Source of the DNA: Anaerolineae bacterium
Lineage (GTDB): Bacteria; Chloroflexota; Anaerolineae; 4572-78; J111
DNA: 64,000 bases
Assembly (NCBI GenBank): GCA_016931895.1
Contig: JAFGDY010000237.1
Location: 1-64,000, forward strand
Direction of reading: 5' to 3'
In this document: in pieces, positions 6,980-15,837 of the stretch
Numbering within the stretch: the stretch's first letter is position 1
Layout of the letters: every line of letters begins with the position of its first letter
Made by a program: the position numbers and the translations under genes
Notes under the pieces: generated by a model
What the model was told of the DNA's origin: nothing
Databases searched by the model: none
The model's input: only the letters and a program-made list of their open reading frames with translations

Positions 6980-8146
6980 ATGACAACTGCGGCGCAGCAA
7001 GGGGCGCAACCCAAAAGTGTAACCAGCCAACTGCCATTTCTGGACCGCTTTCTAACCCTGTGGATTTTTCTGGCCATGGCCGTGGGGGTGGGGCTGGGCT
7101 ATTTCGTCCCCGGCGTAGAAGCCTTTATCAACCGCTTTCAGGTGGATACCACCAATATCCCTATCGCCATCGGCCTGATTTTGATGATGTACCCACCCCT
7201 GGCCAAAGTAAAATATGAAGAGTTGGGCGACGTCTTCCGCAACTGGAAAGTGTTGGGACTGTCGCTGGCCCAAAACTGGATTATTGGGCCTATCTTGATG
7301 TTTGGGCTGGCGATCATCTTTCTGCACAACTACCCGGCGTACATGGTCGGCCTGATTATGATTGGCCTGGCCCGTTGTATTGCCATGGTCATTGTCTGGA
7401 ACGAGTTGGCTAAAGGCGACACCGAATACGCCGCCGGGCTGGTGGCCTTTAACAGCGTATTTCAGGTACTCTTTTACAGCGTGTACGCCTACGTCTTTAT
7501 CACCGTACTGCCGCCGCTATTTGGCTTGAGCGGCAGTCTGGTAGAAGTGAGCATGGGCCAGATTGCCCAGAGCGTCTTCGTTTATCTGGGCATCCCTTTC
7601 ATCGCCGGGATGTTGACCCGTTTCGTCCTGATTCGCGCCAAAGGTAAAGAATGGTATGAGACGCAATTCATCCCCTGCATCAGCCCAATCACCTTGATTG
7701 CTCTGCTATTTACTATTGTGGTAATGTTCAGTTTGAAGGGCAACCTGATTGTGACCATTCCGCTGGATGTGGTGCGGATTGCTGTTCCCTTGCTTATCTA
7801 CTTTGTGCTGATGTTCCTGGTTAGTTTTTGGATGGGGCGCAAAATTGGGGCCGATTATGCCAAAACAACCACCATTGCCTTTACCGCGGCCAGCAACAAC
7901 TTTGAGTTGGCCATTGCCGTGGCCGTGGCTGTGTTTGGCATCAACTCAGGCGTGGCTTTCGCTGCGGTCATCGGGCCGCTGGTGGAGGTACCGGTGCTGA
8001 TTGGGCTGGTAAACGTGGCTCTCTATTTCCAGCGACGGTATTTTGGCGGGACAGTGACCAGCGCCTCACCAGAGATAATTCAGGCCGCCGGAGAAGCCTG
8101 CCAGCCGGGACAGGGTCTGTCCGATGGACAGGAAATAACAAAATAA
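6980..8146 (+). CDS. acr3: Arsenite efflux transporter, ACR3 family
   Basis: A 388-residue membrane protein with ten predicted helices. ACR3 hallmarks are [19 protein letters not shown] (conserved Cys in TM4) and the TM9 region [24 protein letters not shown]3 exports As(OH)3, driven by proton motive force, and completes detoxification after ArsC reduces arsenate. The ATG at 6980 has an ideal AAGGAGGT six bases upstream and gives the family N-terminus; an in-frame ATG 33 codons earlier overlaps the thioredoxin gene and is rejected. It lies in the same transcript direction 25 bases after the mini-thioredoxin. Confidence 0.95.
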   Translation: MTTAAQQGAQPKSVTSQLPFLDRFLTLWIFLAMAVGVGLGYFVPGVEAFINRFQVDTTNIPIAIGLILMMYPPLAKVKYEELGDVFRNWKVLGLSLAQNWIIGPILMFGLAIIFLHNYPAYMVGLIMIGLARCIAMVIVWNELAKGDTEYAAGLVAFNSVFQVLFYSVYAYVFITVLPPLFGLSGSLVEVSMGQIAQSVFVYLGIPFIAGMLTRFVLIRAKGKEWYETQFIPCISPITLIALLFTIVVMFSLKGNLIVTIPLDVVRIAVPLLIYFVLMFLVSFWMGRKIGADYAKTTTIAFTAASNNFELAIAVAVAVFGINSGVAFAAVIGPLVEVPVLIGLVNVALYFQRRYFGGTVTSASPEIIQAAGEACQPGQGLSDGQEITK

Positions 8147-8266
8147 CTACAATCGAGGATAGGAACAACACCAGGGAACGCCATAATTGAATAGGTCTCC
8201 GGCCCGCCGATGCGCCAGAGACTTCACCTTCAAAACTTTATTTTATCTATAGAAAGGAAACCTGAA

Positions 8267-8704
8267 ATGACCAAACAAAAAGTGTTGTTCCTCTGTACTG
8301 GAAATTCGGCCCGCAGCCAGATGGCCGAAGCATTCCTTAAAAAATATGCTGGCGATCAATATGAGGCCCACAGCGCCGGGTTGGAGCCAAAAGGGATCAA
8401 CCCCTACACAGTCCGCGTGATGGAAGAAATCGGCATCAGCCTTGATGGGCAACATTCAAAAAGTTTGAAGGAGTATCTGGCCAAGGTCCATTTCCAATAT
8501 TTTTTTACCGTGTGCGACGATGCGGAGAAGAATTGCCCCCAGGCGTTTTTGATGAGCGCGGGGCGGCATGACCATTGGAGTTTTGAAGACCCTGCGGCAC
8601 TTGAGGGATCAGATGAAGAAAAGTTGGCCAAATTCCGCGAGGTGCGCGACCAGATTGACCGGCGGATCAAGGAGTGGCTGGCTGAACAAGACGTAACCGT
8701 GTAA
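8267..8704 (+). CDS. arsC: Arsenate reductase, thioredoxin-coupled (LMW-PTPase fold)
   Basis: A 145-residue cytoplasmic enzyme reducing arsenate to arsenite. The P-loop CTGNSAR (CX5R, residues 9-15) with [12 protein letters not shown] marks the low-molecular-weight phosphatase fold. The [11 protein letters not shown] segment holds the two further Cys used in the triple-cysteine disulfide relay of S. aureus-type ArsC, so thioredoxin is the expected electron donor, consistent with the mini-thioredoxins in this cassette. The ATG at 8267 has AAAGGAAA upstream; an earlier in-frame ATG adds 19 non-family residues. It lies 120 bases after acr3 and supplies its substrate. Confidence 0.95.
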   Translation: MTKQKVLFLCTGNSARSQMAEAFLKKYAGDQYEAHSAGLEPKGINPYTVRVMEEIGISLDGQHSKSLKEYLAKVHFQYFFTVCDDAEKNCPQAFLMSAGRHDHWSFEDPAALEGSDEEKLAKFREVRDQIDRRIKEWLAEQDVTV

Positions 8705-8735
8705 TCGTCACGGCAGCTTAATTAAAAGACTGCGC

Positions 8736-8774
8736 TTGCCGGATTGTAAATCGCCATAAATTGTAATCCGGCAG
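8736..8774. other. Hairpin after arsC
   Basis: TGCCGGATT (8737-8745) pairs with AATCCGGCA (8765-8773), a 9-bp stem with a 19-base loop. No T-run follows, so it is an imperfect terminator candidate or mRNA 3'-end element. Confidence 0.45.
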
Positions 8775-8867
8775 GCGTGGAATATTTTTGGTTTATATAA
8801 TTAGTCATTGAATTTGACTGGCGGCTGATGTTTACCTGGGTTGGTCGGAATAGGTTGAGGATGGGCT

Positions 8868-9050
8868 GTGTCCGGTGCGCTGCTGATGATAAGCATCTTG
8901 CCTTGCCTGGAGTGTGGCGCGCCTCTGATGTTACACTTTTTTTGGCTGCTGCCATTACTTGCCGCTATTCGTACTGCAACCCGTTGCCGCCAGGCGGGCG
9001 ATGGAAAAACGGGGATAAATGCTTCCATGCAATCCTATTGCAACAAGTAG
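8868..9050 (+). CDS. Possible small membrane protein with CxxCG knuckle
   Basis: A 60-codon ORF opening with GTG and a TGAGGA ten bases upstream. The product has CLECGAPL (a CxxCG knuckle, about residues 14-21), then one hydrophobic stretch (LHFFWLLPLLAAI) and a basic tail. It lies in the 550-base space between arsC and the TauE gene in the direction of the cassette. I recognise no family. It may be a metal-binding membrane peptide or a chance ORF; codon use does not decide. Confidence 0.3.
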   Translation: MSGALLMISILPCLECGAPLMLHFFWLLPLLAAIRTATRCRQAGDGKTGINASMQSYCNK

Positions 9051-9258
9051 AAACGCTGAAGAAAAGCTGATCAATCCAAATGAAAGAGCATAACCGTGAA
9101 GTACAAACGTTGCCATCGCAGAGTGTGCCGTTGCCTGTGTCAATGTGGACGCGGGCCTGGCCTCAAACGACCGCCTCCGGCCAATCGTGGATAAGGCAAT
9201 GATTGGCAAAATTGAACCTGGTTACTTAACCATACAGTTGAATGTGGAGGTAAAAACA

Positions 9259-10179
9259 ATGTCTGTTAAATCATCGTCTCTATTTAAGGAATACCTGCCC
9301 ACGGCGGTCTTACTGCTCATCATGGTGGTCATTGCCCTGTGGTACTTCTTAGCCGGGCCTTCGGGCCAGATGACTACCGGCGCGCCGGCTGTGACTGTCG
9401 CCAGCGGGACCATCCTGATGATAGTCGGCTTCATTGCCGGCATATTGGGGGGGCTGATCGGAACCGGCGGCTGTAGTGTGATGCTGCCTATTATTCACTT
9501 TTGGATGGGCTATCCGGCCGCCATCGCGGTAGGAACAACCCTGTTTGCCGTTATCTTTACCGCCATCTCCGGGGGCTACGGCCATCTGGTACGCCGCAAT
9601 TTGGACGTGAAAGCCGTGCTGTGGATAGGCGGGGCCGGAATTTTGGGGGTTGTTCTGGGTTCCTGGCTCTTTACGCTGCTGGCCCCTCATAGCCAACTGC
9701 TGGGCCTGATCTTGGGACTGGTCTTTCTGTGGCCGGCTATCCGCATGGTCTGGGAGGGGATTACCCAGCGCAAGCTGCCCCAGCACGAAGGCAACACCAT
9801 TCCGGGGCCGGTTTGGGGGTGGGCCGTTTTCGGCTTCATCGTGGGCGTCGCCACCGGCGTGGCCGGGTTAGGCGGCGGTTACGCCCTGGTGCCGGGGTTG
9901 ATCTATCTCTTCGGCGCGCCGGTCTACATCACCATAGGCAGTTCGTTAGCTACCATGATTCCCCTGGCGGTGGCCGGCGGCGGGATAAAACTGATTCAGG
10001 GCTTTGTAGACGTGGGGGCCGGGCTGCTGCTGGCCCTGGGCACGATTATCGGGGCGCAGGTTGGTTCGGCCATCATCAAACGTTTCAAACCGACCACCCT
10101 TAAGCTCATTTTCGGTCTTTACTTTCTGTACGTGGCCGTCAAATTCATCACGGCCTACTTTGGGATCATGATTTGGTAA
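9259..10179 (+). CDS. TauE/SafE-family membrane exporter
   Basis: A 306-residue protein with about eight membrane helices arranged as two related halves. The Gly-rich signatures GGLIGTGGCSVMLPII (near residue 60) and VAGLGGGYALVPGLIYLFG (near residue 200) are typical of TauE/SafE proteins, which move sulfite, sulfoacetate or other sulfur anions. In an ars cassette it might export a thiolated arsenical or sulfur compound, but this is only inferred from position. GTGGAGG precedes the ATG at 9259; an upstream in-frame ATG at 9145 gives 38 extra hydrophilic residues and no good ribosome site. Confidence 0.88.
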   Translation: MSVKSSSLFKEYLPTAVLLLIMVVIALWYFLAGPSGQMTTGAPAVTVASGTILMIVGFIAGILGGLIGTGGCSVMLPIIHFWMGYPAAIAVGTTLFAVIFTAISGGYGHLVRRNLDVKAVLWIGGAGILGVVLGSWLFTLLAPHSQLLGLILGLVFLWPAIRMVWEGITQRKLPQHEGNTIPGPVWGWAVFGFIVGVATGVAGLGGGYALVPGLIYLFGAPVYITIGSSLATMIPLAVAGGGIKLIQGFVDVGAGLLLALGTIIGAQVGSAIIKRFKPTTLKLIFGLYFLYVAVKFITAYFGIMIW

Positions 10180-10211
10180 AGGCGATCCGTCCATATTGCT
10201 CAATGGTTATG

Positions 10212-10240
10212 GCAGGGAGGCGCGGTCATAGCCTCCCTGC
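10212..10240. other. Strong hairpin between TauE gene and second mini-thioredoxin
   Basis: GCAGGGAGGC (10212-10221) and GCCTCCCTGC (10231-10240) form a perfect 10-bp stem with a nine-base loop. A-rich, not T-rich, sequence follows, so it looks like an mRNA stability or processing element rather than a terminator. Confidence 0.55.
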
Positions 10241-10315
10241 GAAAAAAAGATGCAAGCCCCTCCCCATCAATAATTATTTGTCAGAGGGGAAATACAACCG
10301 TAAGAAGGTGTTCTC

Positions 10316-10570
10316 ATGGAGGTCTCTATTTTGGGTACCGGTTGTTATGATTGTCTGAATCTGGAATTGTTGACTGCTCAGGTGTTGAAGGATTTGGACC
10401 TGGCCAACGTCAAGCTGGTCTGTGTGAATGATCCACACCAGATTCGCAAATTCATCCCTGAGGATGCGCTGCCCGGTCTGGTCATCAACGGCCGTCTGGT
10501 TTCAAGCGGCCGTTTGCCAGATAGAACGGAAATCCAGCGGTGGTTGAGCGAAACAGTGGCCGTGGAATAA
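10316..10570 (+). CDS. Second mini-thioredoxin-like CxxC protein
   Basis: An 84-residue thioredoxin_3-like protein with GTGCYDCLNLELL (CxxC at residues 10-13) and a cis-Pro strand ALPGLVINGRLVSSG. It is clearly related to, but diverged from, the one at 6718. It follows the TauE gene as the last member of the plus-strand cassette. Two mini-thioredoxins, each next to a different permease, suggest dedicated redox partners. The function is inferred from family and context only. Confidence 0.82.
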   Translation: MEVSILGTGCYDCLNLELLTAQVLKDLDLANVKLVCVNDPHQIRKFIPEDALPGLVINGRLVSSGRLPDRTEIQRWLSETVAVE

Positions 10571-10587
10571 AAATAGGTTAGTATATT

Positions 10588-11037
10588 TTAGCCCAGACGT
10601 AGAAACGGCCGATCCCACGGGATCATCACCAGCATCACCAGCAATGACAAGGTGTACCAAATAACCGCCGTTCGGTGCTTTTTTAATGGCTCGGAGGCTT
10701 TTTTAGTAAGCACGCGCCCTATGTGGGCCACAATCAGGGCCACGATCATACCAAAGATATGTTCCACGGCAAAAAATCGCAACACGTTATCCCCCATCGC
10801 TGCGCCAAAGTTGGCAAACGCAACTTTGGTGATGGGACTAAGGAAAAGATACAACAAGAACCCCAATAGCACATTCATATCTACCAGGCTGACATAGGCC
10901 AGTCCCATCTTTTCGTTGGTGCGGGTCCAATCACTTTTGCTGAACCAGCCCCCCAACGATATAGCCACCGTGATAACGCCCACAATCAACACCAACCAGC
11001 GAAAAATACTGTGCAACAAGAGAACAAACACGTACAT
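10588..11037 (-). CDS. Four-helix membrane protein, cytochrome-b/CopD-like
   Basis: 149 residues with four hydrophobic helices. The first carries LLHSIFRWLVL and the third EHIFGMIVALIVAHIGR, so several His lie inside helices at positions that could hold a heme b, as in small cytochrome-b-like or CopD-like proteins. I do not recognise a named family with certainty. It is convergent to the ars cassette (17 bases apart) and co-oriented with the lipoprotein remnant behind it. A role in electron transfer is only a guess. Confidence 0.6.
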   Translation of the reverse strand: MYVFVLLLHSIFRWLVLIVGVITVAISLGGWFSKSDWTRTNEKMGLAYVSLVDMNVLLGFLLYLFLSPITKVAFANFGAAMGDNVLRFFAVEHIFGMIVALIVAHIGRVLTKKASEPLKKHRTAVIWYTLSLLVMLVMIPWDRPFLRLG

Positions 11038-11060
11038 TCAGGCCATCTCCTTGTTTAGAT

Positions 11061-12154
11061 TTACTTGTCAATTTCAAAATTCCAGATCCATTGTTCTTCC
11101 CGGCCATCTTTGGTGGTAATAAAGATATCCACGGCATGATTTCCATTTTGAATCTCTTCATCTCTTTCCGGCCACCGGTTATGATCTCTGAGGCTAAACA
11201 CGTTGCAATCTGGTTCACCACCCCCAAATACGCAGTAACCGGCTGTACGCTCGGTGCGCTCGTGAACTTCGCCGTTGGGGCCATTGATCACAATCTTAAC
11301 GCTTTCAATCCCGGCGCCATCCTGGTTGCCCTTTTGGGGATCATACACCTCCACCCGGAACACCAGCCGGTCGCGGAAGGTCACATCATTATTGGGACCC
11401 TTCAATTGATCCCGGGTAAAACCGGGGATGATGATTTTCCCTTTCAATTCTGACTGCCCGCCCTCAACCGGCACGTCAACCAGCAGCGGCGGGGTAGGCG
11501 TGGGCGGCGCGGGTTCGGTGGGGGTGGGCGGGATGGGGGTAGCTGTGGGCAACGGTGTTGGCGTGGGCGGCGTCTGCCCCAAGGGTAAACCTGTTAGATC
11601 AATATTGCAAGAAATATACTCCGCCCCGGCACTGACCCAACCGACCTGGCCGGTTTCCAGGACCTGGACTTGAATCCAGGTGTTGTCGGCAATACGGGCT
11701 TGAGGCATCACTACCACTCCCTGCAACAACGATGCCAGAGCAGGTTCATACACCACGCCCGGCCCGCTGCGGAGATTAAGGCCATTAGCCACACCACCGT
11801 ACATTCCGGCAATACCGGTGTGGCCGTATCAGGCGATTGGACGGTATTGCCGGTAGTTTGCGACGTAGTCGGCGACGTAGTCGGCAACGTTGCCGGCGAC
11901 AATGTTAATGATGGCAACGGGGTTTCGGTAAGTGGAGTTTTCTCGGCGACAGGTGACTCCTCCGTAACCTGCGCCTGGGCCAGCACCGCCTCGGCGGTAA
12001 GGGTAGCAGCCGCTGCTTTTTTAACCGCCACTTCGGTGGCAATAAGGTCGGGCGTAGCCGCCGGTTCGTCCCCCGATGGCGCAACCCCACAGGCAAATAA
12101 AAATGCGCCGGTTATTATTAATCCCCCCAGATACAACCGCAATCGGACAGGCAT
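11061..12154 (-). pseudogene. SH3b-domain lipoprotein interrupted by a frameshift
   Basis: Two overlapping minus-strand frames together make one protein. The first (12154 to about 11800) has a lipoprotein signal (GAFLFACGVAPSG) and an Ala/Thr-rich linker ending TATPVLPECTVV. The second (about 11804 to 11061) continues as VANGLNLRSGPGVVYEPALASLL, a bacterial SH3 domain, then a Pro/Thr linker and a 140-residue C-terminal domain ending WNFEIDK. Adding one base near 11795-11800 would restore a continuous frame. This may be a sequencing or assembly error, a true mutation, or less likely two genes. SH3b domains usually bind cell wall; the start lies ten bases after the TPR gene, so they share an operon. 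Confidence 0.7.
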
Positions 12155-12163
12155 GATTCCTCC

Positions 12164-13822
12164 TTAAAACTCAGCAGCCAGAACATCGAGCACATTCTCG
12201 CGCTTGGGTTCACAAAATTTACTCTTCAACGCTTGCAAGGTAGTATCGTAAAATTCGGCATCGGCCTCTTTGATACAATTATCGTAGGCCGTAAACGCTT
12301 TTTCAAACAGGGTTTCACTGGCCGTCTTGTTTTTTTCGACAAGCTGAATATGCCCCTGCCCATGATAAGCGGCGCCCAAAGCATGATAGGCTTCGGCCAG
12401 GTCGCGGTGCTGGGTAGGGTTCAACAAACCGATACCTTTTTCAAGAGACGTGATCGCCTGTTCATAAACCGGCAGTGCTTGATCGTAATTTCCGGCAAAT
12501 AGATGGGCTTCCCCCAAAAGACGATAGGTTTTCCCCAGTCCCAGTACCCCTTTAGTCTCCACCTGACTCCCCGTGCCGCTCTCAGCGGCAACCGCCTGGG
12601 AATATTGCTCAATGGCCAGATTCAAATAGTCATTCTCCAGACGTTCTGGGGGCGGAAAACTCTGCGCCCGCTGAAAGTAAACGCCACCCAAACCAATATA
12701 CGCCCGGGGATAATTTTCATCGTTGCCCAACGCCTTTTTGAAGGCTGCTTCGGCCTGGTCCAGATGATTAGCTTTTGTTTCATTCAAGGTGGCGTCTGGG
12801 TCGCGAGTGAGGAACAGCGCTTCCCGGCCAATAAAATAATCCAGGATACGCCGGCCTTGCGCCTCATCCCAACTTTCAAGTTCTGGCGAGTTTCCGGCTT
12901 CATTAAACACAGTCAGGGCATCTTCATGCCGCCCACTCAAATCTAGGGCCAGCCCTCGGGTAAACCAGACCAGCGCATCGGCGCGGACGCCCAGGTTTTC
13001 CTGAAAAAAGTTGCCGGCCCGCTGGTCACGCAAGTCCAACGGCAGCCGCACTTCAATCGGCGAGCCGAGTTGGTGTGTACCCACAATTTCATCCGCTTCA
13101 TTTTCAAGGTCGGCAATGTAAAATTCGGGGATAAAATAGGGCGGGTTTTCATCAACGGCAATGTTGCCATAGATCACCATCTGAGCGCCAATGCGCTCCG
13201 CAATTTTCTGGGCAACTTGCTGGCGCTCCGCCGGAGTATCTCCCTGAACCATCCCAATTTTGCCCCGCTTTTGCAGAAAACTCATACTATCGTGCCAGGC
13301 CACGGGTTGGTTTGCCGGCCAGTTTTTATACTCCGCCTGCATCTCGCCAAACATCCACTCGCTCAAGTTTTTGCCGTCTTCCGACACGCTAACCCGGCCC
13401 TGGGCATCAACCTGGCCAAAATCAGCGACGGCCACGTTAAAGGTGTTTAACGGCATCTGAGAGGGAACCAAAAAATACCAGGTGGCAAAAGCCGCTATCC
13501 CCAACGCCACCATCACCCCAATCACCAGGGGCAGAGCGGGAACGGTGATGTTGCCAATCTTGACAATATTCTTGCCCGCCACAATTTCCATGTCGCCACG
13601 ATCAAGGCCCAAAGTTAAAGGGGCTAACTGCCTCTCAAGCTCTGCTTTGGAAATTTCATTATTTAATCTGGCCTCAACCAAGGCAATCGCCGTCTGGTGA
13701 TCTTCAATTTGATTAATCAGGTCAAGGGGAGCGTTGCCGCCGAATTTGGCTTCACGCTCCTGGAGGATATTCAAGTGATGATGGAGAGTTTCCAGAAACT
13801 GTTTTAATTCGATGTCATCCAT
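12164..13822 (-). CDS. Membrane-anchored TPR protein with helical adaptor domain
   Basis: 552 residues from the ATG at 13822. Residues 1-75 (LETLHHHLNILQERE ... LINQIEDHQTAIALVEARL) form a helical module like one I know from the N-termini of NTPase, CHAT and WD40 proteins of Chloroflexi and cyanobacteria, thought to mediate protein contacts. A GKNIVKIGNI stretch and one membrane helix follow (about 98-122). The rest is outside or periplasmic: a region resembling a TolB-like/adenylate-cyclase-associated receptor domain (NTFNVAVADFGQ; AERIGAQMVIYG) and then TPR repeats (RAYIGLGGVYFQRA; LGLGKTYRLLGEAHLFAGNYDQALPVYEQA shown in part). No enzyme motif is visible. It heads the operon with the frameshifted lipoprotein. 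Confidence 0.7.
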   Translation of the reverse strand: MDDIELKQFLETLHHHLNILQEREAKFGGNAPLDLINQIEDHQTAIALVEARLNNEISKAELERQLAPLTLGLDRGDMEIVAGKNIVKIGNITVPALPLVIGVMVALGIAAFATWYFLVPSQMPLNTFNVAVADFGQVDAQGRVSVSEDGKNLSEWMFGEMQAEYKNWPANQPVAWHDSMSFLQKRGKIGMVQGDTPAERQQVAQKIAERIGAQMVIYGNIAVDENPPYFIPEFYIADLENEADEIVGTHQLGSPIEVRLPLDLRDQRAGNFFQENLGVRADALVWFTRGLALDLSGRHEDALTVFNEAGNSPELESWDEAQGRRILDYFIGREALFLTRDPDATLNETKANHLDQAEAAFKKALGNDENYPRAYIGLGGVYFQRAQSFPPPERLENDYLNLAIEQYSQAVAAESGTGSQVETKGVLGLGKTYRLLGEAHLFAGNYDQALPVYEQAITSLEKGIGLLNPTQHRDLAEAYHALGAAYHGQGHIQLVEKNKTASETLFEKAFTAYDNCIKEADAEFYDTTLQALKSKFCEPKRENVLDVLAAEF

Positions 13823-14040
13823 TTTAAGATTGCCAAAAAATATATAATTCAGACCCAAGCTTGCCCTGTGCAAACGATATGGGTGCTGGTGAAATTCACT
13901 TTTTTATATTGAGGAATGATTGGCTAAGGGGTGTGCAGCACCAGACCTTAACATTCAACGGGGGAATTATAGCATGCGCAAAATACAATTACAATAATCT
14001 GATGAATTTTATCTTGGATTTTGCCAGACGGGGTATCATT

Positions 14041-15000
14041 TTAAGCCGTGATCATGGATGCAGCCACCCCCAAACATATCTGCATTATTATAGTGCTGCC
14101 CCACAATAGGTAAGCAGCCAATTTTTCCCGCCGATAGACCACCTCGCCCAACAAAGCATTAAAAACCACCACCGCCACGCCAATGGTGGGCAGCAGCAAT
14201 AAGGTCCATTTGCCGGCGATGCGGTCGGCGCGCCCCAGGGCATTGAAGTGGACAGGCAAAACGGCGGGCAAGTCGGCAAAGGTAAAGGCCAAATACCCTA
14301 ACAGCGCCAGCCAGAGCAGACCGGCCAGGCCTAATAACCACCAGGCCAGAGGATCGGCCAGGAGCGGCGTGTTGAGCGGCCAACTCCGGCGCATGCCGGT
14401 TGACCACTCCTGCGTGGGGCCAAGCGATTGGCGAGACTGCCAGGCCTGCAGAAAACGATCAGGCTGCTGCGGGGAGATGACATAAGTTCGGCCCAAAGTT
14501 ATCACCAACAAACTATTAACCAGCGGCGCGGCGGCGTAAAATTTAAGGGGACTAAATCCGGCCAGCCGGCCCCAGCCATAGCGCAACCCGGCCAAATTTA
14601 GGCCCCAAAAACGGGCCGACTCGGCGACTGTTTGGGCCGGGATGATGGCTTCAATATGGTCAACAGGGATGCGATACTCAATCAAGCCCCATTGGATGGC
14701 CAAACCATTGCGGCTCAGATGATAGTGCAGTTTAAAAGCGATGGCGGCCCAATAGAAAGCAACAATGACTACAAGCAAAGCCACCAGCAAACCAATGAAT
14801 ATTTTGAAAAGGTCGAAGGGATCGCTTTGTTGGAACAATAAACTGACGACCCTGCACATAACTTCGGGGCAGTCAATAGGCATTTCAAGAGAAACACCTT
14901 GAGGTAACAAGGTAAGGAGAAATATAACCACAGTGGCAGCTAAAATTGCCACAATGAGGGCCAGAAATCCACTGCGGGTAGGATAAGGTTGAAACGTCAT
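14041..15000 (-). CDS. Membrane protein with bacterial PH and DUF1648 regions
   Basis: 319 residues. Two helices (about 10-35 and 65-90) precede a bacterial PH-like domain (EYRIPVDHIEAIIPAQ; GLRYGWGRLAGFSPLKFY). Three C-terminal helices follow, including LPAVLPVHFNALGRADRI, the DUF1648 signature. Similar proteins are membrane-associated and uncharacterised. The start overlaps the surE stop by four bases (ATGA type), so the two are translationally coupled downstream of the penicillin-binding protein gene. Confidence 0.75.
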   Translation of the reverse strand: MTFQPYPTRSGFLALIVAILAATVVIFLLTLLPQGVSLEMPIDCPEVMCRVVSLLFQQSDPFDLFKIFIGLLVALLVVIVAFYWAAIAFKLHYHLSRNGLAIQWGLIEYRIPVDHIEAIIPAQTVAESARFWGLNLAGLRYGWGRLAGFSPLKFYAAAPLVNSLLVITLGRTYVISPQQPDRFLQAWQSRQSLGPTQEWSTGMRRSWPLNTPLLADPLAWWLLGLAGLLWLALLGYLAFTFADLPAVLPVHFNALGRADRIAGKWTLLLLPTIGVAVVVFNALLGEVVYRREKLAAYLLWGSTIIMQICLGVAASMITA

Positions 15001-15827
15001 AGGGCCAGGTCTTCTAACTTCCAGCGTTTCAGGTCATCAATCATGCGATAGGCGGTCATATCCAGGTTAACCGGAGTAATGGAAATGAGTTTGTTGGCCA
15101 ACGCCCAGATGTCGGTCCCGTGATCGGCCACGCCTTGGGGAGGCAGACCACCAATCCAATAGTAAGGCCGGCCTCGTGGGTCTTCACGCGCCACCAGTTT
15201 GTCCCGGTAAACACGATGGCCCAGGCGGGTCAGTTCAATACCCTTTATCTCCGACCAGGGCACATCGGGCAAATTAATGTTCAGAAACATATTGGCGGGC
15301 AAGCCACGTTCACTCACTTTTTGGACCAACCGGGCGCAGAAGGCAACAATGGGCGTGTAATCAATTTCTTCGGCGATCTGTAAAAGGCCATCATTGTCGG
15401 ACCCATCTAAAACCGTGGGCAGCACCTCGTCATCATTTCGTTCACGCGAAATGGCCAGGGCAGGCACGCCTCTGATGGTGGCCTCAACGGCTGCGGCCAC
15501 TGTGCCGGAGTAAAAAACATCATATCCCAAATTGGCTCCGTGATTGATACCGGAAATGACCAGCTCTGGTTGCGGCTCTACCACTCCCAACAAAGCCAGG
15601 GCCACACAGTCGGGCGGAGGGGCCGTTGAGACAAAGGCCGGGCTGCCGTCGGACAGGGTGAAGGGATCAACCCGCAGGGGTTTATGCATGGTTTTGGGAT
15701 GCCCGGAGGCCGACCAGTTGTGATCGGGGGCAAACACAATGGTATCGGCCACGCTGTCCAGGGCCTTTTTGAGCGGAAAAAGGGCCGGGGCGTTTATGCC
15801 GTCGTCGTTGGTGATGAGGATGAGCAT
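14997..15827 (-). CDS. surE: 5'/3'-nucleotidase SurE
   Basis: SurE removes phosphate from nucleoside 5'- and 3'-monophosphates and is a cytoplasmic metal-dependent enzyme. The N-terminus MLILITNDDGINAP has the metal-binding NDDG, and SGINHGANLGYDVFYSGTVAAA holds the conserved SGIN-G-N and SGTVAAA blocks. 276 residues is the normal length. I chose the ATG at 15827 because SurE begins directly with the NDDG strand; an upstream frame extension lies inside the neighbouring gene. It starts ten bases after the PBP stop. Confidence 0.94.
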   Translation of the reverse strand: MLILITNDDGINAPALFPLKKALDSVADTIVFAPDHNWSASGHPKTMHKPLRVDPFTLSDGSPAFVSTAPPPDCVALALLGVVEPQPELVISGINHGANLGYDVFYSGTVAAAVEATIRGVPALAISRERNDDEVLPTVLDGSDNDGLLQIAEEIDYTPIVAFCARLVQKVSERGLPANMFLNINLPDVPWSEIKGIELTRLGHRVYRDKLVAREDPRGRPYYWIGGLPPQGVADHGTDIWALANKLISITPVNLDMTAYRMIDDLKRWKLEDLAL

Positions 15828-15837
15828 AGGCTTTTTT

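Noticed and set aside
8801-9028. Minus-strand 75-codon frame after arsC
   Set aside because: Opposite to the cassette direction, no hydrophobic or conserved pattern, no ribosome site.
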